DNA from: a virus
Strand: one strand, 5' to 3'
Virus record (IMG/VR): IMGVR_UViG_3300008117_004020
Location: 1 to 64,000 of that record
DNA length: 64,000 bases
The stretch's first letter is position 1. Each line of letters starts with the position of its first letter. A program made the position numbers and the translations under genes. The notes under the pieces are model-generated. The model worked only from the letters and a program-made list of their open reading frames with translations, was not told the DNA's origin and searched no databases. This document shows positions 1 to 8,670 of the stretch, piece after piece.

Positions 1-91
1 AGACATGATAAATATTTTTAATATATTAAGAACCCTATTAACTAGAAGTTCCTAATTATAATATAAGAAATTTTGATGTATTTTCCAAGAA

Positions 92-122
92 AAAAGGGAG
101 GGACATTAGTCCACTCCCCTTT
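92..122 (-). terminator. Terminator after the 459-residue structural gene
   Basis: Read on the minus strand, a GC-rich stem (AAAGGGGAG pairing with CTCCCTTT, plus inner GGAC/GTCC with loop TAAT) is followed by a run of T. It lies 20 bases past the stop of the last minus-strand structural gene, so it likely ends the virion-gene transcript. Confidence 0.75.
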
Positions 123-141
123 GTCTTTCATAGGAAATATC

Positions 142-1521
142 TTACAGGATAGGAGCTGCTGTAGTAGTTGTTGTAGTTTCTACAGAAACAGGATTTAAAC
201 ATCCATCGCCAGCATCAATTCCAAAGTCCATATCTGGACAAGGACGACCACCATCAAAGTTCTCAATTTCCAGACCATTACCAGCGCAATTCAGGATCTC
301 CTGGAGGCTATCCAAGAATGTGCTAGCTGATACTCCAGTTGGAACATAGATAGTCAGCAAATACTGATCATTATCAAATGTACCACTTGGATTGTTAAAG
401 CGAGGAACACTGTGAAGAATGTTGATAGTGTTGTAAAGACCTGTCCTAATAGCATATCCTTCTGCACCAATCAAAGCTGGGTTAGATTCAATCTCCCTCA
501 TCCTCAAATGGTTAACATTCATGCTATCTGGGAACGCCTCTTGACGATACCTACCAGACAAGATCAAGTCACGAATAACAGTCTCACCAACACCCTGTGC
601 TTGTGCAGGCTCTTGTACAGTAGTAACCAAGTCACTATCTACAGAACTTACATCACCAGTAGCAGAGTTACCAACAGGCTTAATAGCGCAAGGCTCACCT
701 GTCTCATCTACTACAGACACAAGAATCTTCAAAGGCTGCAATTCATAATGATCCCTAGGAGTGAAAGTACACTGACCAAACTTAGTGTCTTCGTATGCAG
801 CTTCCAATACCAAACCTGCAACTACATCACCTGCGCCTGCGCCAGTAACACATGTGTACTCACCTTCACCTTCATCCCTACCCATTTCTACGTCCAAAGC
901 AGAGAATACTTCTATAGCATCTGTACCATCTTGAACAAATACTTTAGGAAGAATGAATTGACTAAGAATAGGGTTAGTCATAATCCTGTCTTTCCAACCT
1001 AACAATACACAAGCTGCATCAACTGGATCGCCTGTACAAGCTGCAGAGCAGTCATCAGCGCAACATCCAGAGAATACATCTACAGTGTTGTAAATGTTGT
1101 GAGACAAGAAACGCAATGCAGGAGAACCTTTCAGGTCAATCCTCAAGCGATAGGTTTTACCACACTCAAACTGGAATCCAGATCCACCATCCAAATCCCA
1201 ACCTACAGCAACCACATGGTTAGCAGGTTCTACAGCACATGTAGTGAATACACGTGAGATGTACTTTGGATTGATCACCTTGGACTTTACAGATTCAGTG
1301 TAACCACCATGATAAGGTCCAATCTTATCATTAGTGTAGTAAGAACCTTGAGCCAGAATAAAAGGCTTACCTGTTGAGGTGACAGCCTGATAAGTGCTAG
1401 CATCAAACAATCCCAACTGACCAGCAGCTAGGTCTGCAGTGCTACCAGTAGTAGCCACTGACAAATCGCCTTCCACATCTTTACCAAGGAAGGACTTTCT
1501 AAAGGCATGATTAAAATACAT
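142..1521 (-). CDS. Virion structural protein with C-terminal poly-Thr tract
   Basis: A 459-residue protein at the end of the virion gene block. It has no recognised catalytic motif and no signal peptide. It is rich in beta-type sequence and has cysteine clusters (GCCADDCSAAC near residue 155, further cysteines near 430 and 445). It ends in six threonines followed by AAPIL, with codons alternating ACT and ACA; the same DNA pattern recurs in two appendage genes near 39.5-39.9 kb. Position after capsid and connector genes suggests a capsid-decorating, tail or fibre component. That role is inference from gene order; the family is not recognised with certainty. The start is the ATG at 1521, following an AT-rich leader. 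Confidence 0.6.
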   Translation of the reverse strand: MYFNHAFRKSFLGKDVEGDLSVATTGSTADLAAGQLGLFDASTYQAVTSTGKPFILAQGSYYTNDKIGPYHGGYTESVKSKVINPKYISRVFTTCAVEPANHVVAVGWDLDGGSGFQFECGKTYRLRIDLKGSPALRFLSHNIYNTVDVFSGCCADDCSAACTGDPVDAACVLLGWKDRIMTNPILSQFILPKVFVQDGTDAIEVFSALDVEMGRDEGEGEYTCVTGAGAGDVVAGLVLEAAYEDTKFGQCTFTPRDHYELQPLKILVSVVDETGEPCAIKPVGNSATGDVSSVDSDLVTTVQEPAQAQGVGETVIRDLILSGRYRQEAFPDSMNVNHLRMREIESNPALIGAEGYAIRTGLYNTINILHSVPRFNNPSGTFDNDQYLLTIYVPTGVSASTFLDSLQEILNCAGNGLEIENFDGGRPCPDMDFGIDAGDGCLNPVSVETTTTTTAAPIL

Positions 1522-1560
1522 GATTTTAAAAATTTAGGGTTAAAAAATAAATAAAAAAGT

Positions 1561-2145
1561 TTATAAATAGTCTTTGATTTCATGATCCAACAGTCTCATT
1601 GCTATCTTATCTTCACCAAATGCATTAAGCTGATCCATCCAGTTTTGCATTTTACCATGCTCCTCATTCTGCTCTTTAAGATAGTGTAGAGCTAATTCAT
1701 ACAACATATGTGATCCATCTTTCATAGCATGTGTAGCTAAATCGCTACATTGATTAGTAATATCAATTTCATGCTGATAAGATTGTCTAATAATATCAGG
1801 AAGACCTGTGTATGTTTCAGATGGTTGTTCCAACATTGGTGTTGCAGGTTGAACTCCCATATTTAACAAATAAGTGCGTGCAATATTTGAATGCGCCATC
1901 TCTTCATCTGAATACTTTTTCCAAAGTTTAGCAGCATTTACATATCCATTATTATCAAGCCACATAGACATTGACAAATAAATACGAGATGAATACTCCT
2001 CCTGTTGAACCCTATAATTTAGAAAACTAATACATGAATCATCAATAAGAGGGTTTTTACCTGTTATTGGAGCTGTCTTAATATCAGTTTTCATAGGTTC
2101 TGCTGTAACCACTTTAAGTGATCTTTTTAAAACATTTCCTTCCAT
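1561..2145 (-). CDS. Ferritin with complete ferroxidase centre
   Basis: A 194-residue protein whose residues 36-175 match the bacterial ferritin four-helix fold. Iron ligands by spacing are E49, E82 and H85 (in DEEMAHSN), E126, Q159 and E162. The intervals 33, 3, 44, 33 and 3 equal those of E. coli FtnA (E17, E50, H53, E94, Q127, E130). It should oxidise Fe(II) and store Fe(III) in a 24-subunit shell. An N-terminal extension of about 35 residues, rich in Lys and Thr, is absent from usual ferritins of about 165 residues. The ATG overlaps the stop of the connector gene, so it is translated with virion genes. Whether it acts in the cell or is packaged is unknown. Confidence 0.88.
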   Translation of the reverse strand: MEGNVLKRSLKVVTAEPMKTDIKTAPITGKNPLIDDSCISFLNYRVQQEEYSSRIYLSMSMWLDNNGYVNAAKLWKKYSDEEMAHSNIARTYLLNMGVQPATPMLEQPSETYTGLPDIIRQSYQHEIDITNQCSDLATHAMKDGSHMLYELALHYLKEQNEEHGKMQNWMDQLNAFGEDKIAMRLLDHEIKDYL

Positions 2146-2843
2146 TAGTTAGATTTTTGCGCGTTTTGTGCTGCTCTAGTAAACTGGTTAAATGACTCAA
2201 TATCACCAGCTAAAATTGAAACAGCTTCATCTATAATAAGCTCCACCACATCATCTTTAAACTCACACTCTGTATTTAGAGTTAATTGTCCTGTAGAAGG
2301 ATTAACACAACCATCAAACGCTATATCTGCTGGTTTTCTATAGTACATCAAGTTTGCTTCTTTTATTACAAAATCATCTGTTTTATAGATCTTTATCTTA
2401 TTATTTGATATTGTAGCAAAAGTCTCTCCCCACTCAAAACTAGGTCCCTTATAATTATCTCCATAGATGATGTCTGCATTTGCTTCCTCACCCATATAAA
2501 CTGTCATAAATCTACCTTTGCATTTACTAGAATCAGCTATTGCTGTCACTCTTACAAAGTACATATAGTCAGTTGGAAAACTATCAGCCTCAAAGTATCT
2601 GGTTTCAGATTTACCCTTAACATCCTTGGATTTAATAAACTTCTGCAAATCATCAATTAAACTTAGTGTTTGTTCTGATCCTTGCTTCATCATATTAATC
2701 CCTTTCACCTGCCTTCTAAACCATTCTCTTTGTGCTTTGTTAAATGCCTCAGTAATTTGCCAACATTCAATGTTGTCATAGTCCATTGAAGAAAGTTTGT
2801 TAAGTCTTTCTTTAATCTTTATTTGAACTAGATTATTAGTCAT
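2145..2843 (-). CDS. Head-tail connector (adaptor/ring) protein, probable
   Basis: A 232-residue protein with a helical N-terminal part (residues 1-75), a beta-rich middle and a helical C-terminus containing DDVVELIIDEAVSILAGDIESFNQF. This helix-beta-helix layout and the position downstream of portal and capsid genes match adaptor/ring proteins that extend the portal in crAss-like phages. It would sit in the virion neck. The assignment rests on gene order and recalled family sequence style, not a search. Its last codon overlaps the ferritin start. Confidence 0.6.
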   Translation of the reverse strand: MTNNLVQIKIKERLNKLSSMDYDNIECWQITEAFNKAQREWFRRQVKGINMMKQGSEQTLSLIDDLQKFIKSKDVKGKSETRYFEADSFPTDYMYFVRVTAIADSSKCKGRFMTVYMGEEANADIIYGDNYKGPSFEWGETFATISNNKIKIYKTDDFVIKEANLMYYRKPADIAFDGCVNPSTGQLTLNTECEFKDDVVELIIDEAVSILAGDIESFNQFTRAAQNAQKSN

Positions 2844-3252
2844 AAGTTTTTATATAACTATTATATTCTTCAATATGCTCTTTTTTATCACTATTTGCAA
2901 GTAAATATATTCGAGCAAACTCTAGTAATTCAGGATCATCTTTAAATTTACCTAATCCTAAATTGCAAGATCCACATAACATTCCTCTAACTTTATTTGT
3001 ACTATGGCAATGATCAACAACTAATTCTGTAGAATCACCACAAATAACACATTCTTTAATAGAAGTTACAATATCTTTAAGATCTTCATCAGAAATCATA
3101 GTTCTGTATAATCCTCTTCGTGTTTCACTTCTATAAGAAGATCTACACTTTCTGCACCAACTATCAAAACCTGATTTAGTTTTATTATGCAAAGGAAAAT
3201 TTTCTGCATCTAAAGGTTTTTCAACCTTACATTTTGTACAGATTTTAACCAT
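2836..3252 (-). CDS. Recombination endonuclease VII-like nuclease
   Basis: A 138-residue HNH-type nuclease of the phage T4 endonuclease VII group. It has an N-terminal zinc ribbon (CTKC near residue 4 and CRKC near residue 34) and a second zinc site made of CVIC and CGSC around the catalytic VDHCHSTNKVRGMLCGSCN segment. Such enzymes cut branched DNA such as Holliday junctions, often to clear replicating DNA before packaging. The ATG at 3252 overlaps the preceding stop; an in-frame ATG four codons earlier is less likely. A selfish homing-type role is an alternative. Confidence 0.8.
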   Translation of the reverse strand: MVKICTKCKVEKPLDAENFPLHNKTKSGFDSWCRKCRSSYRSETRRGLYRTMISDEDLKDIVTSIKECVICGDSTELVVDHCHSTNKVRGMLCGSCNLGLGKFKDDPELLEFARIYLLANSDKKEHIEEYNSYIKTYD

Positions 3253-3494
3253 TAGCACTTCCATTTTTTTCTAGCAAGTCTTAATCTACTATTAGGATCT
3301 TTTGCTGCTTTAGGCCACATTTTCATTTGACCTGCAGACCTAGCACAAAATGACTTTTTTCTAGGACCTCCCTCAGGTTGAGGAGCTTTAAGATTACCAC
3401 CTGTAGCTTTATTGTAAGAAGCTCTACCTTTAGCATTAAGACCACCACTAGGTGATTTTCCCTCTTTTCTCTGCCAAGCTAGACTCTTTGCCAT
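3252..3494 (-). CDS. Small basic conserved phage protein
   Basis: An 80-residue Lys/Arg-rich protein beginning MAKSLAWQRKEGKSPSGG. The GLNAKGR and KSFCARSAGQ segments are of a kind seen in many tailed phages as a short basic protein in the virion region. No function is known to me. The ATG at 3494 is chosen because an upstream extension would cover the neighbouring gene. It is one of a run of seven short Lys-rich genes (3252-4382, 5537-5683). Confidence 0.75.
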   Translation of the reverse strand: MAKSLAWQRKEGKSPSGGLNAKGRASYNKATGGNLKAPQPEGGPRKKSFCARSAGQMKMWPKAAKDPNSRLRLARKKWKC

Positions 3495-3495
3495 A

Positions 3496-3735
3496 TTACT
3501 TCTTTTTAGGGTAGGGGTTTTGTTTGTGCCATTTCTTAGTAGCAGCCACTCCTTGAGCAACAGTCTTAGCTTTAGCTTCTTTAGTTAAATCTATGGTGTC
3601 CCATTTACCCTTATCTTTTGTAGGGTGATTCACCATAATATTTCCCTTTTTACCTTCCCCTCTTTCTGTAGTTTTTTTGTAAACTACATGTTTCTCTCCA
3701 CCAGCTACCACTGTCTTTTTCTTAGACTTAGCCAC
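3496..3735 (-). CDS. Small Lys-rich protein
   Basis: A 79-residue basic protein with a GTG start at 3735 (VAKSKKKTVV...), ending KQNPYPKKK. The frame is open further upstream, but that would overlap the next gene, and the AKSKKK start resembles its neighbours. No domain recognised. High Lys content suggests nucleic-acid contact inside the virion (inference). Confidence 0.65.
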   Translation of the reverse strand: MAKSKKKTVVAGGEKHVVYKKTTERGEGKKGNIMVNHPTKDKGKWDTIDLTKEAKAKTVAQGVAATKKWHKQNPYPKKK

Positions 3736-3739
3736 TTTA

Positions 3740-3889
3740 CTACTTCTTAGATTTAGCTTTAATCTTGCGCTCTTGTTTAAGCATTTCCTTAGTTGGCGCT
3801 TTTCCACTTCCTTTGTTGGCGCGAATATTATCCCAAAGTCCCCTCTGAGAATAAGATCCATCCTTACGCTTGATCATTTCTTTTGCCAT
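3740..3889 (-). CDS. Small Lys-rich protein
   Basis: A 49-residue protein, MAKEMIKRKDGSYSQRGL onward, containing WDNIRANKGSGKAPTKEM. This short sequence type recurs in Bacteroidota phages next to structural genes; function unknown. The ATG at 3889 is preferred over an upstream one at 3922, which would run into the lipoprotein gene. Confidence 0.7.
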   Translation of the reverse strand: MAKEMIKRKDGSYSQRGLWDNIRANKGSGKAPTKEMLKQERKIKAKSKK

Positions 3890-3890
3890 A

Positions 3891-4055
3891 TTACTTGATG
3901 CTATCAGTTTTAACACTATCAACTACAACAGTGCTGTCCACCTTAACTGTATCTACAGTGGTAGAATCAGCTGTAACAACCTCAGATTCTGTAGAACCTG
4001 ATGTGCAACCATTGAATAATCCTACACCTAACAAGGTAATAAATAAATACTTCAT
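3891..4055 (-). CDS. Small lipoprotein
   Basis: A 54-residue protein with a lipoprotein signal: MKYLFITLLGVGLFNGC, a hydrophobic stretch with the lipobox cysteine at residue 17. The rest is a low-complexity Ser/Thr/Val/Asp tail with alternating VD and TD. It would be lipid-anchored in the host envelope. Placed among virion genes, so it could assist superinfection exclusion or lysis; both are guesses. Confidence 0.7.
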   Translation of the reverse strand: MKYLFITLLGVGLFNGCTSGSTESEVVTADSTTVDTVKVDSTVVVDSVKTDSIK

Positions 4056-4059
4056 ACTA

Positions 4060-4227
4060 TTATTTTTTCTTTTTAGCTCCTGCAATTCTATCTGCAAAAG
4101 TGATTTTATTTTTAGGGGGTGCCAAAGAAGCAAACTTTTTTTGAGCTGGTGTCTTTGGTACTTTACCACCTTTTTCCATCTTTTTCATAATTTGTGTTGG
4201 AGTTTCCACTCCTTTAAATTGTCCCAT
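4060..4227 (-). CDS. Small basic protein
   Basis: A 55-residue protein starting MGQFKGVETPTQIMKKMEKG and ending in AGAKKKK. No domain recognised. It is flush with its neighbours on both sides with intergenic gaps of a few bases, which supports it as a real gene in the same transcript. Confidence 0.65.
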   Translation of the reverse strand: MGQFKGVETPTQIMKKMEKGGKVPKTPAQKKFASLAPPKNKITFADRIAGAKKKK

Positions 4228-4229
4228 AA

Positions 4230-4382
4230 TTATTTACCTTTAGCCATTTTTCTAAATGTCTTAGCCAGATTGTAACGCTTACTACCTGGAGGACAGGTAG
4301 AGCTTCCAAATTTAGATCCTGTGCAGGGTTTGTCTTGACGCATTCCCTTGACAGCTTTTTGAATCCATTTTTTCTCTGCCAT
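4230..4382 (-). CDS. Small basic cysteine-containing protein
   Basis: A 50-residue protein, MAEKKWIQKAVKGM then KPCTGSKFG and STCPPGSKRYNLAKTFRKMA. Two cysteines ten residues apart and a basic character resemble other short proteins found in phage virion clusters. Function unknown. Starts 11 bases after the 4394-5413 gene ends. Confidence 0.65.
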   Translation of the reverse strand: MAEKKWIQKAVKGMRQDKPCTGSKFGSSTCPPGSKRYNLAKTFRKMAKGK

Positions 4383-4393
4383 ATAAATAAGTT

Positions 4394-5413
4394 TTATTTA
4401 GTCCAATTCTTCTCCACCTTAGTCTGAAGATCAACTAAAAGTTGTTCATTCAGTGGATTTTTTAAATACTCTACAGCATCAGGAACAGTCTTACCTAAAA
4501 TTGTTGAGCTTTCCATGTGATAGATGAACCCATCAGATCTAGAAGCAATCAATTTCAAAGATGTCGCATCTTTAACAATTGCCCTAATCTTTAAGCTTTC
4601 CATATCCAAAGAACTAATTTCTAGGAATCTTTCAGCTGTCTTTTTCTTATTTGTATCTACTGTCTCCCCGTTGATATACTTATCCATGTTGTCATAGATG
4701 ATGTCATTAGGAGTTGACTTTTTATACTGCGTACCATTGATATCCACCAACTTAGCAACATAAAACAGTTTGTTCTGATTTTTGTCAAAGAGCTTTTGAA
4801 GTTCAGCCAAAGCTTTATTTCTAAGTTTCTTCACTTCAGTTTTAGTAGAAACAGTTTCTTCCATTTTGTCTAAGTAGAACTTAGGAGGAACTGGTAATTG
4901 TCTTGCTACATCATAAGATTTAGCTACAATAGAAAACCCACCTGATTCAATAGCAATAAGCTTAATAAGATCATAAGGGTCTTTATCAGGCTCTAAGAAA
5001 AGAGGTTCATTGCTACATGCTATTTTAATCCTACTCCAGAAATCATCATTATCAGGTTTAAGGAGTTTAATCTTATTCCAAAATTCTGGGTCATCAGGAT
5101 TAACTACGTTAGCAGCCAACTCTTTCTCTAATTGAGATACAATACTTCTAATTTGTTTAATCTTAGCAGCTTGCTCATCTGGGTCAGCAATATTCTTAAC
5201 TTCAGGAGCAAACTCATTAAGACCAGTCACATATCTTTTAATACCATTAACTTCCAGACATGCTAATTGTTCCTCATGGAATGTGTTATCAAAGAGCGAA
5301 AGTCCATACTTTTCAAGACCCATGTTTGAAGCACTAGATTCAAAAAATGGTCTTATTGAAATACTAGACTTTTTGTTTTGTGGATAGCGTTCCACCATTG
5401 TAATACTACTCAT
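4394..5413 (-). CDS. Virion-associated protein, uncharacterised
   Basis: A 339-residue mainly helical protein, first sizeable gene after the capsid gene. A short direct repeat is visible: PDDPEFWNKIKLLKPDNDDFWSRIKI near residue 110. No signal peptide or catalytic motif. Gene position suggests a capsid-associated or auxiliary structural protein. It is preceded by a 120-bp structured leader (5414-5536). An alternative start at residue 6 exists. Confidence 0.6.
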   Translation of the reverse strand: MSSITMVERYPQNKKSSISIRPFFESSASNMGLEKYGLSLFDNTFHEEQLACLEVNGIKRYVTGLNEFAPEVKNIADPDEQAAKIKQIRSIVSQLEKELAANVVNPDDPEFWNKIKLLKPDNDDFWSRIKIACSNEPLFLEPDKDPYDLIKLIAIESGGFSIVAKSYDVARQLPVPPKFYLDKMEETVSTKTEVKKLRNKALAELQKLFDKNQNKLFYVAKLVDINGTQYKKSTPNDIIYDNMDKYINGETVDTNKKKTAERFLEISSLDMESLKIRAIVKDATSLKLIASRSDGFIYHMESSTILGKTVPDAVEYLKNPLNEQLLVDLQTKVEKNWTK

Positions 5414-5442
5414 AGTTGGTTTGTTTTTATGAAGTGTTGTAG

Positions 5443-5500
5443 AACCTATTTAGAGTTGCAAACTCTACACCTGATCAGGGTGGTATGCGTACTATAGGTT
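5443..5500. other. Cloverleaf-like inverted-repeat element
   Basis: A 7-bp outer stem (AACCTAT/ATAGGTT) encloses three hairpins: TAGAGTT-GCA-AACTCTA, CACC-TGATCAG-GGTG (7-base loop) and GTA-TGCG-TAC. It lies in the leader of the minus-strand gene 4394-5413. It can form on either strand; on the minus strand it would be a 5' leader structure. Confidence 0.5.
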
Positions 5501-5503
5501 GGA

Positions 5504-5524
5504 CCTTAGAATACTATTCTAAGG
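5504..5524. other. Perfect 9-bp hairpin
   Basis: CCTTAGAAT and ATTCTAAGG separated by ACT, next to a G6 run. It lies between the small gene 5537-5683 and the cloverleaf element. A U-run is absent on the minus strand, so it is more likely a processing or leader structure than a terminator. Confidence 0.5.
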
Positions 5525-5536
5525 GGGGAACTTTTA

Positions 5537-5683
5537 TTACTTTTTCTTGCCTTTAGTCATACCACCGCTTTTGTAAGCTGGCATTGCACTCTTAGGCGCA
5601 GAAGATTTAGTAACTGATTCTTTTTTGGTAGGAGATTTAACTACGATCCCCTTACCCATAGCTGCTTTGTTTTTACCTGCCAT
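5537..5683 (-). CDS. Small Lys-rich protein beside capsid gene
   Basis: A 48-residue protein, MAGKNKAAMGKGIVVKSPTK to GGMTKGKKK. It is short, basic and glycine-rich like the neighbouring 3.2-4.4 kb group. It follows the capsid gene terminator hairpin. Function unknown. Confidence 0.65.
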   Translation of the reverse strand: MAGKNKAAMGKGIVVKSPTKKESVTKSSAPKSAMPAYKSGGMTKGKKK

Positions 5684-5718
5684 TTTTTTAAATTTTATGT
5701 TGGTTTATTAATAAATGT

Positions 5719-5746
5719 GAGGGAGATCTTACGGGATCTCCCCCTC
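5719..5746 (-). terminator. Hairpin after major capsid gene
   Basis: GAGGGAGATC pairs with GATCTCCCCCTC (one bulged C) around a 6-base loop, 11 bases past the capsid stop. On the minus strand it is followed by an AT-rich but not pure T tail, so it may attenuate rather than stop transcription. Confidence 0.6.
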
Positions 5747-5756
5747 ATAATATATA

Positions 5757-7382
5757 TTAGAATGAACCTCCAGTGATAGGATTGCGCATAACAATCTTCA
5801 ACACTTTGGTAGGATCTTTTACCCAGATAGCTGGCATAGTCTGAGTCATGAACACTCTATAACCATTGAATTGTCCACTAGACTGGAAGCCTTGTGTACG
5901 ACCCATATAGTCCATAGTACCATTTTGATAGAACCACTTCAGTTGGTTATCCCAACCCAACTTCAACAAGTAGATGTTGTCATTAGTGTTATCAGTGATA
6001 TCAAAGATGATAAAGTTATAAGATGACAGAGGGAAACCATCAATGATTGGATTCTCAATATCATTAGTGTGTACATTATCAAACGCAGGATTCAAAACAA
6101 ACTGAATGTTTGCCAAGAATGGGATGGTGTAGCTAGTGTAAGCATATCCAAAGTTCAAGTCCATGCCCTGACCAGTGATAGCACCAATCTCAGAAGCATT
6201 GATAATCAAACCACTGTTGATAGCCTCTTTCTTAATAGCTTCATTAACCATTCTCATACCACCCATACCAGTCTGAACAACCAGCTTGCGCTTAGGATCA
6301 GGTCCTTTGAACTCCACACGACCATTGAAGAAGTTGAAGATCTCAGACTTAAACAGATCCAAGTTAAAGCTAGATTTGTTGTAGATGCGCTTGTAAGAGT
6401 TATCCAACTGCTTCCAAAGACCTACAGACAAACGAATATCATCTGGACCATCTTGCTTAACACGACCACCATGTCCCCACATCAAGTAGGTCTCAATGTC
6501 AGTAGCAATCTTAGTGAGGTGAGCAGCTTCCAAGCTAGTCAAGAATGTACGTGAAAGTGTACCACCTTGGATAGCACGCTTAACATACTCTTTACCCATC
6601 TTAGCAGCCAGACCTTCCAAGTTTGTGATAGAAGGATCATTGCTCTTGTCAAAGTTACGCCAGATTTCAATAACTGGAACAGAACCATCATTTTGCATAC
6701 CACCCTTCATCATCAAGTCAGCACGACTAGAAATGCTATAGTGTACGTGAGCTTCAGCTCCTCCTACATAGTTGTAGAACTCCCTGAAACCAGCGCCATA
6801 TGCACCAATGTCAGAGAAACGCTCACCATATTCACCACGCGCAGAACCTTTGCGGAAGAACTTGGTACCAATTTTCAAATACTTGTCACCATCCAACCAC
6901 TTAGTGTTGTCGTTGTTAACAAGCTGTACAGTGTAAATTACACCATCAGTCAAAGGAACGATGTCTTCTGTAGGAACAACATACAATTCCACGCCATTGT
7001 ACTTATCATAAGTGATGATATCACCATGACCAAATACACGCCTGTTCATTTTAATTTTAAATGTTTGACCATCAATACCCAATTGAGCACCAGGAGTTTC
7101 AATGTTCTCAACGATGTAAGGAAGATCTTGAGAAACTGGAACTTGCCATTTGTACTCTCCGCGAGCATTGTCAACCATAATTACATTCTTGCCACCAAAG
7201 CTAGACATTTGGTACAAAGGCATTTCTACCTTTTGCGCCATTGCCCAAAGATCAACTGGACCCATATCTGTAGGTTCAGCAGACTTCAGCATGTTTACTA
7301 GGTGGTAAGAATCTACGTGTGAGCTAGCTTGGTAGCTGGTATCCCGTAGAAATATACCATTGTTTAAAACTGGAGTTGCCAT
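5757..7382 (-). CDS. Major capsid protein
   Basis: A 541-residue protein in the slot after the portal and scaffold genes. The sequence (start MATPVLNNGIFLRDTSYQAS; later MSSFGGKNVIMVDNARGEY, and GNAGMGG-type loops such as VVQTGMGGMRMVNEAIK) is that of crAss-like capsid proteins with the HK97 fold. It forms the icosahedral shell. Codon choice is more GC-rich than neighbouring accessory genes, in keeping with very high expression. No cleavage site can be judged by eye. Confidence 0.85.
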   Translation of the reverse strand: MATPVLNNGIFLRDTSYQASSHVDSYHLVNMLKSAEPTDMGPVDLWAMAQKVEMPLYQMSSFGGKNVIMVDNARGEYKWQVPVSQDLPYIVENIETPGAQLGIDGQTFKIKMNRRVFGHGDIITYDKYNGVELYVVPTEDIVPLTDGVIYTVQLVNNDNTKWLDGDKYLKIGTKFFRKGSARGEYGERFSDIGAYGAGFREFYNYVGGAEAHVHYSISSRADLMMKGGMQNDGSVPVIEIWRNFDKSNDPSITNLEGLAAKMGKEYVKRAIQGGTLSRTFLTSLEAAHLTKIATDIETYLMWGHGGRVKQDGPDDIRLSVGLWKQLDNSYKRIYNKSSFNLDLFKSEIFNFFNGRVEFKGPDPKRKLVVQTGMGGMRMVNEAIKKEAINSGLIINASEIGAITGQGMDLNFGYAYTSYTIPFLANIQFVLNPAFDNVHTNDIENPIIDGFPLSSYNFIIFDITDNTNDNIYLLKLGWDNQLKWFYQNGTMDYMGRTQGFQSSGQFNGYRVFMTQTMPAIWVKDPTKVLKIVMRNPITGGSF

Positions 7383-7414
7383 AGGAAATTTAGATTTTTA
7401 TTATTAAATTTTGT

Positions 7415-8647
7415 TTACCTTTTAAAAATATTTGTAGATCTACTAATCTTTCTTTGTTGTGCTGGTTCATATTCTTCTGAAGATGAACTAGCTATCTTAT
7501 TTGCTTGTTCTGTTTTGAGTTGCCTTACTGTTTGTTCTACAGCTTGATTTTTACCTTGCTTTACCAGATTCTGACGATATGCATCTGGATCTGACAATAA
7601 CCAAAGAGCTTCAGCTATAAGAGAGTAGTTGGGCTCAACAAACTGGTACTTCTCTAAAAGATGTCCCAACAAGTTTGTAGGCTTACCACTAATAGAAGGA
7701 TATTGTGGTTGCACTAACCCTGTATATAAATTAGCTTGTGTCTTTTTATCAAGCTTGATTCCATTAATCTCAGCTGTTTTAAGAGCTGTATATACATGGC
7801 TAACATACTCCTCTGCTGCTTCTTGCTGTTGTTGCTTAAGTTCTTCCTGCCTTGCAAGCTGTTGTTTAACAACTTGTTCTTGCATTGCATCCAATTTTGG
7901 TTTGAACTTTTTAGCTTGTTGTTCAAGTTTACCAAGGTCTTTCCATGTAGAGATTTCTTCATCAATCTCAGAATCATTACCAAAACCTGTAGCTCTCAAA
8001 TAACTTCTAATGATGTATTCTTGGTCCCCATCATCTGTAGGATCCATTTCCCTCACTTGTTCCACTTGGGCAAGTGCTGCAAACAAACCTTTCAAATCCT
8101 GACCACCATCAGCAACATACTTTGCAGCATATTGTAATTCTTCAGGCAAACTCTCAAAGAACTGGCGGGGAGTCTCTTGTCTTACAGCTTTCTCTCTTTC
8201 TTGGAAGTTAGCTTCTAATAGCTCCTTCCAATCTTTAATAGAGTACTCCTCCATGGGTTTCTCATCTTCAAAAGGAATAATAAGTCCTTCTTCAATGAGC
8301 TTAGACATTGTATCAACCAGTGCTGATTTATCAGTGCGTGGTCTTCCAGCTGTCTTAGTTTTATCTTCATCCTCAGGCAGATCCAAAATAGCATCTAAAT
8401 CTTCTTTTGTAACTGTCTTCTGAGCGTCTTCTTTATTTTCATCCTCCTCATCATTTTTAGCATTGGGATCTAGAAAAGATAGATCTACTGCGTTCTTACT
8501 AAAAATGCTGGGTTTTTTATCTTCTTCTTTTGCTGCTGGTGTAGATGTTATTACACTGTCAGCACTTGGGGCTCCCTCAAAAAGAGAGTCAACATCGAAG
8601 TCAATTTGTTGTACAACTGTCTGTGTACTACTGTTTTGTGTGTCCAT
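7415..8647 (-). CDS. Scaffold-like protein between portal and capsid
   Basis: A 410-residue hydrophilic protein. Residues 1-100 are acidic and low-complexity (EEDENKEDAQ), residues 230-290 are a Q/E/K-rich coiled coil (QQLARQEELKQQQQEAAEEY), and the C-terminus is Ser/Gln/Arg-rich. Position between portal and capsid and this composition fit an internal scaffolding protein. No protease motif seen. A promoter-like sequence lies about 25-35 bases upstream. Confidence 0.65.
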   Translation of the reverse strand: MDTQNSSTQTVVQQIDFDVDSLFEGAPSADSVITSTPAAKEEDKKPSIFSKNAVDLSFLDPNAKNDEEDENKEDAQKTVTKEDLDAILDLPEDEDKTKTAGRPRTDKSALVDTMSKLIEEGLIIPFEDEKPMEEYSIKDWKELLEANFQEREKAVRQETPRQFFESLPEELQYAAKYVADGGQDLKGLFAALAQVEQVREMDPTDDGDQEYIIRSYLRATGFGNDSEIDEEISTWKDLGKLEQQAKKFKPKLDAMQEQVVKQQLARQEELKQQQQEAAEEYVSHVYTALKTAEINGIKLDKKTQANLYTGLVQPQYPSISGKPTNLLGHLLEKYQFVEPNYSLIAEALWLLSDPDAYRQNLVKQGKNQAVEQTVRQLKTEQANKIASSSSEEYEPAQQRKISRSTNIFKR

Positions 8648-8670
8648 AATGTTGGTTTTATTCTACACTA

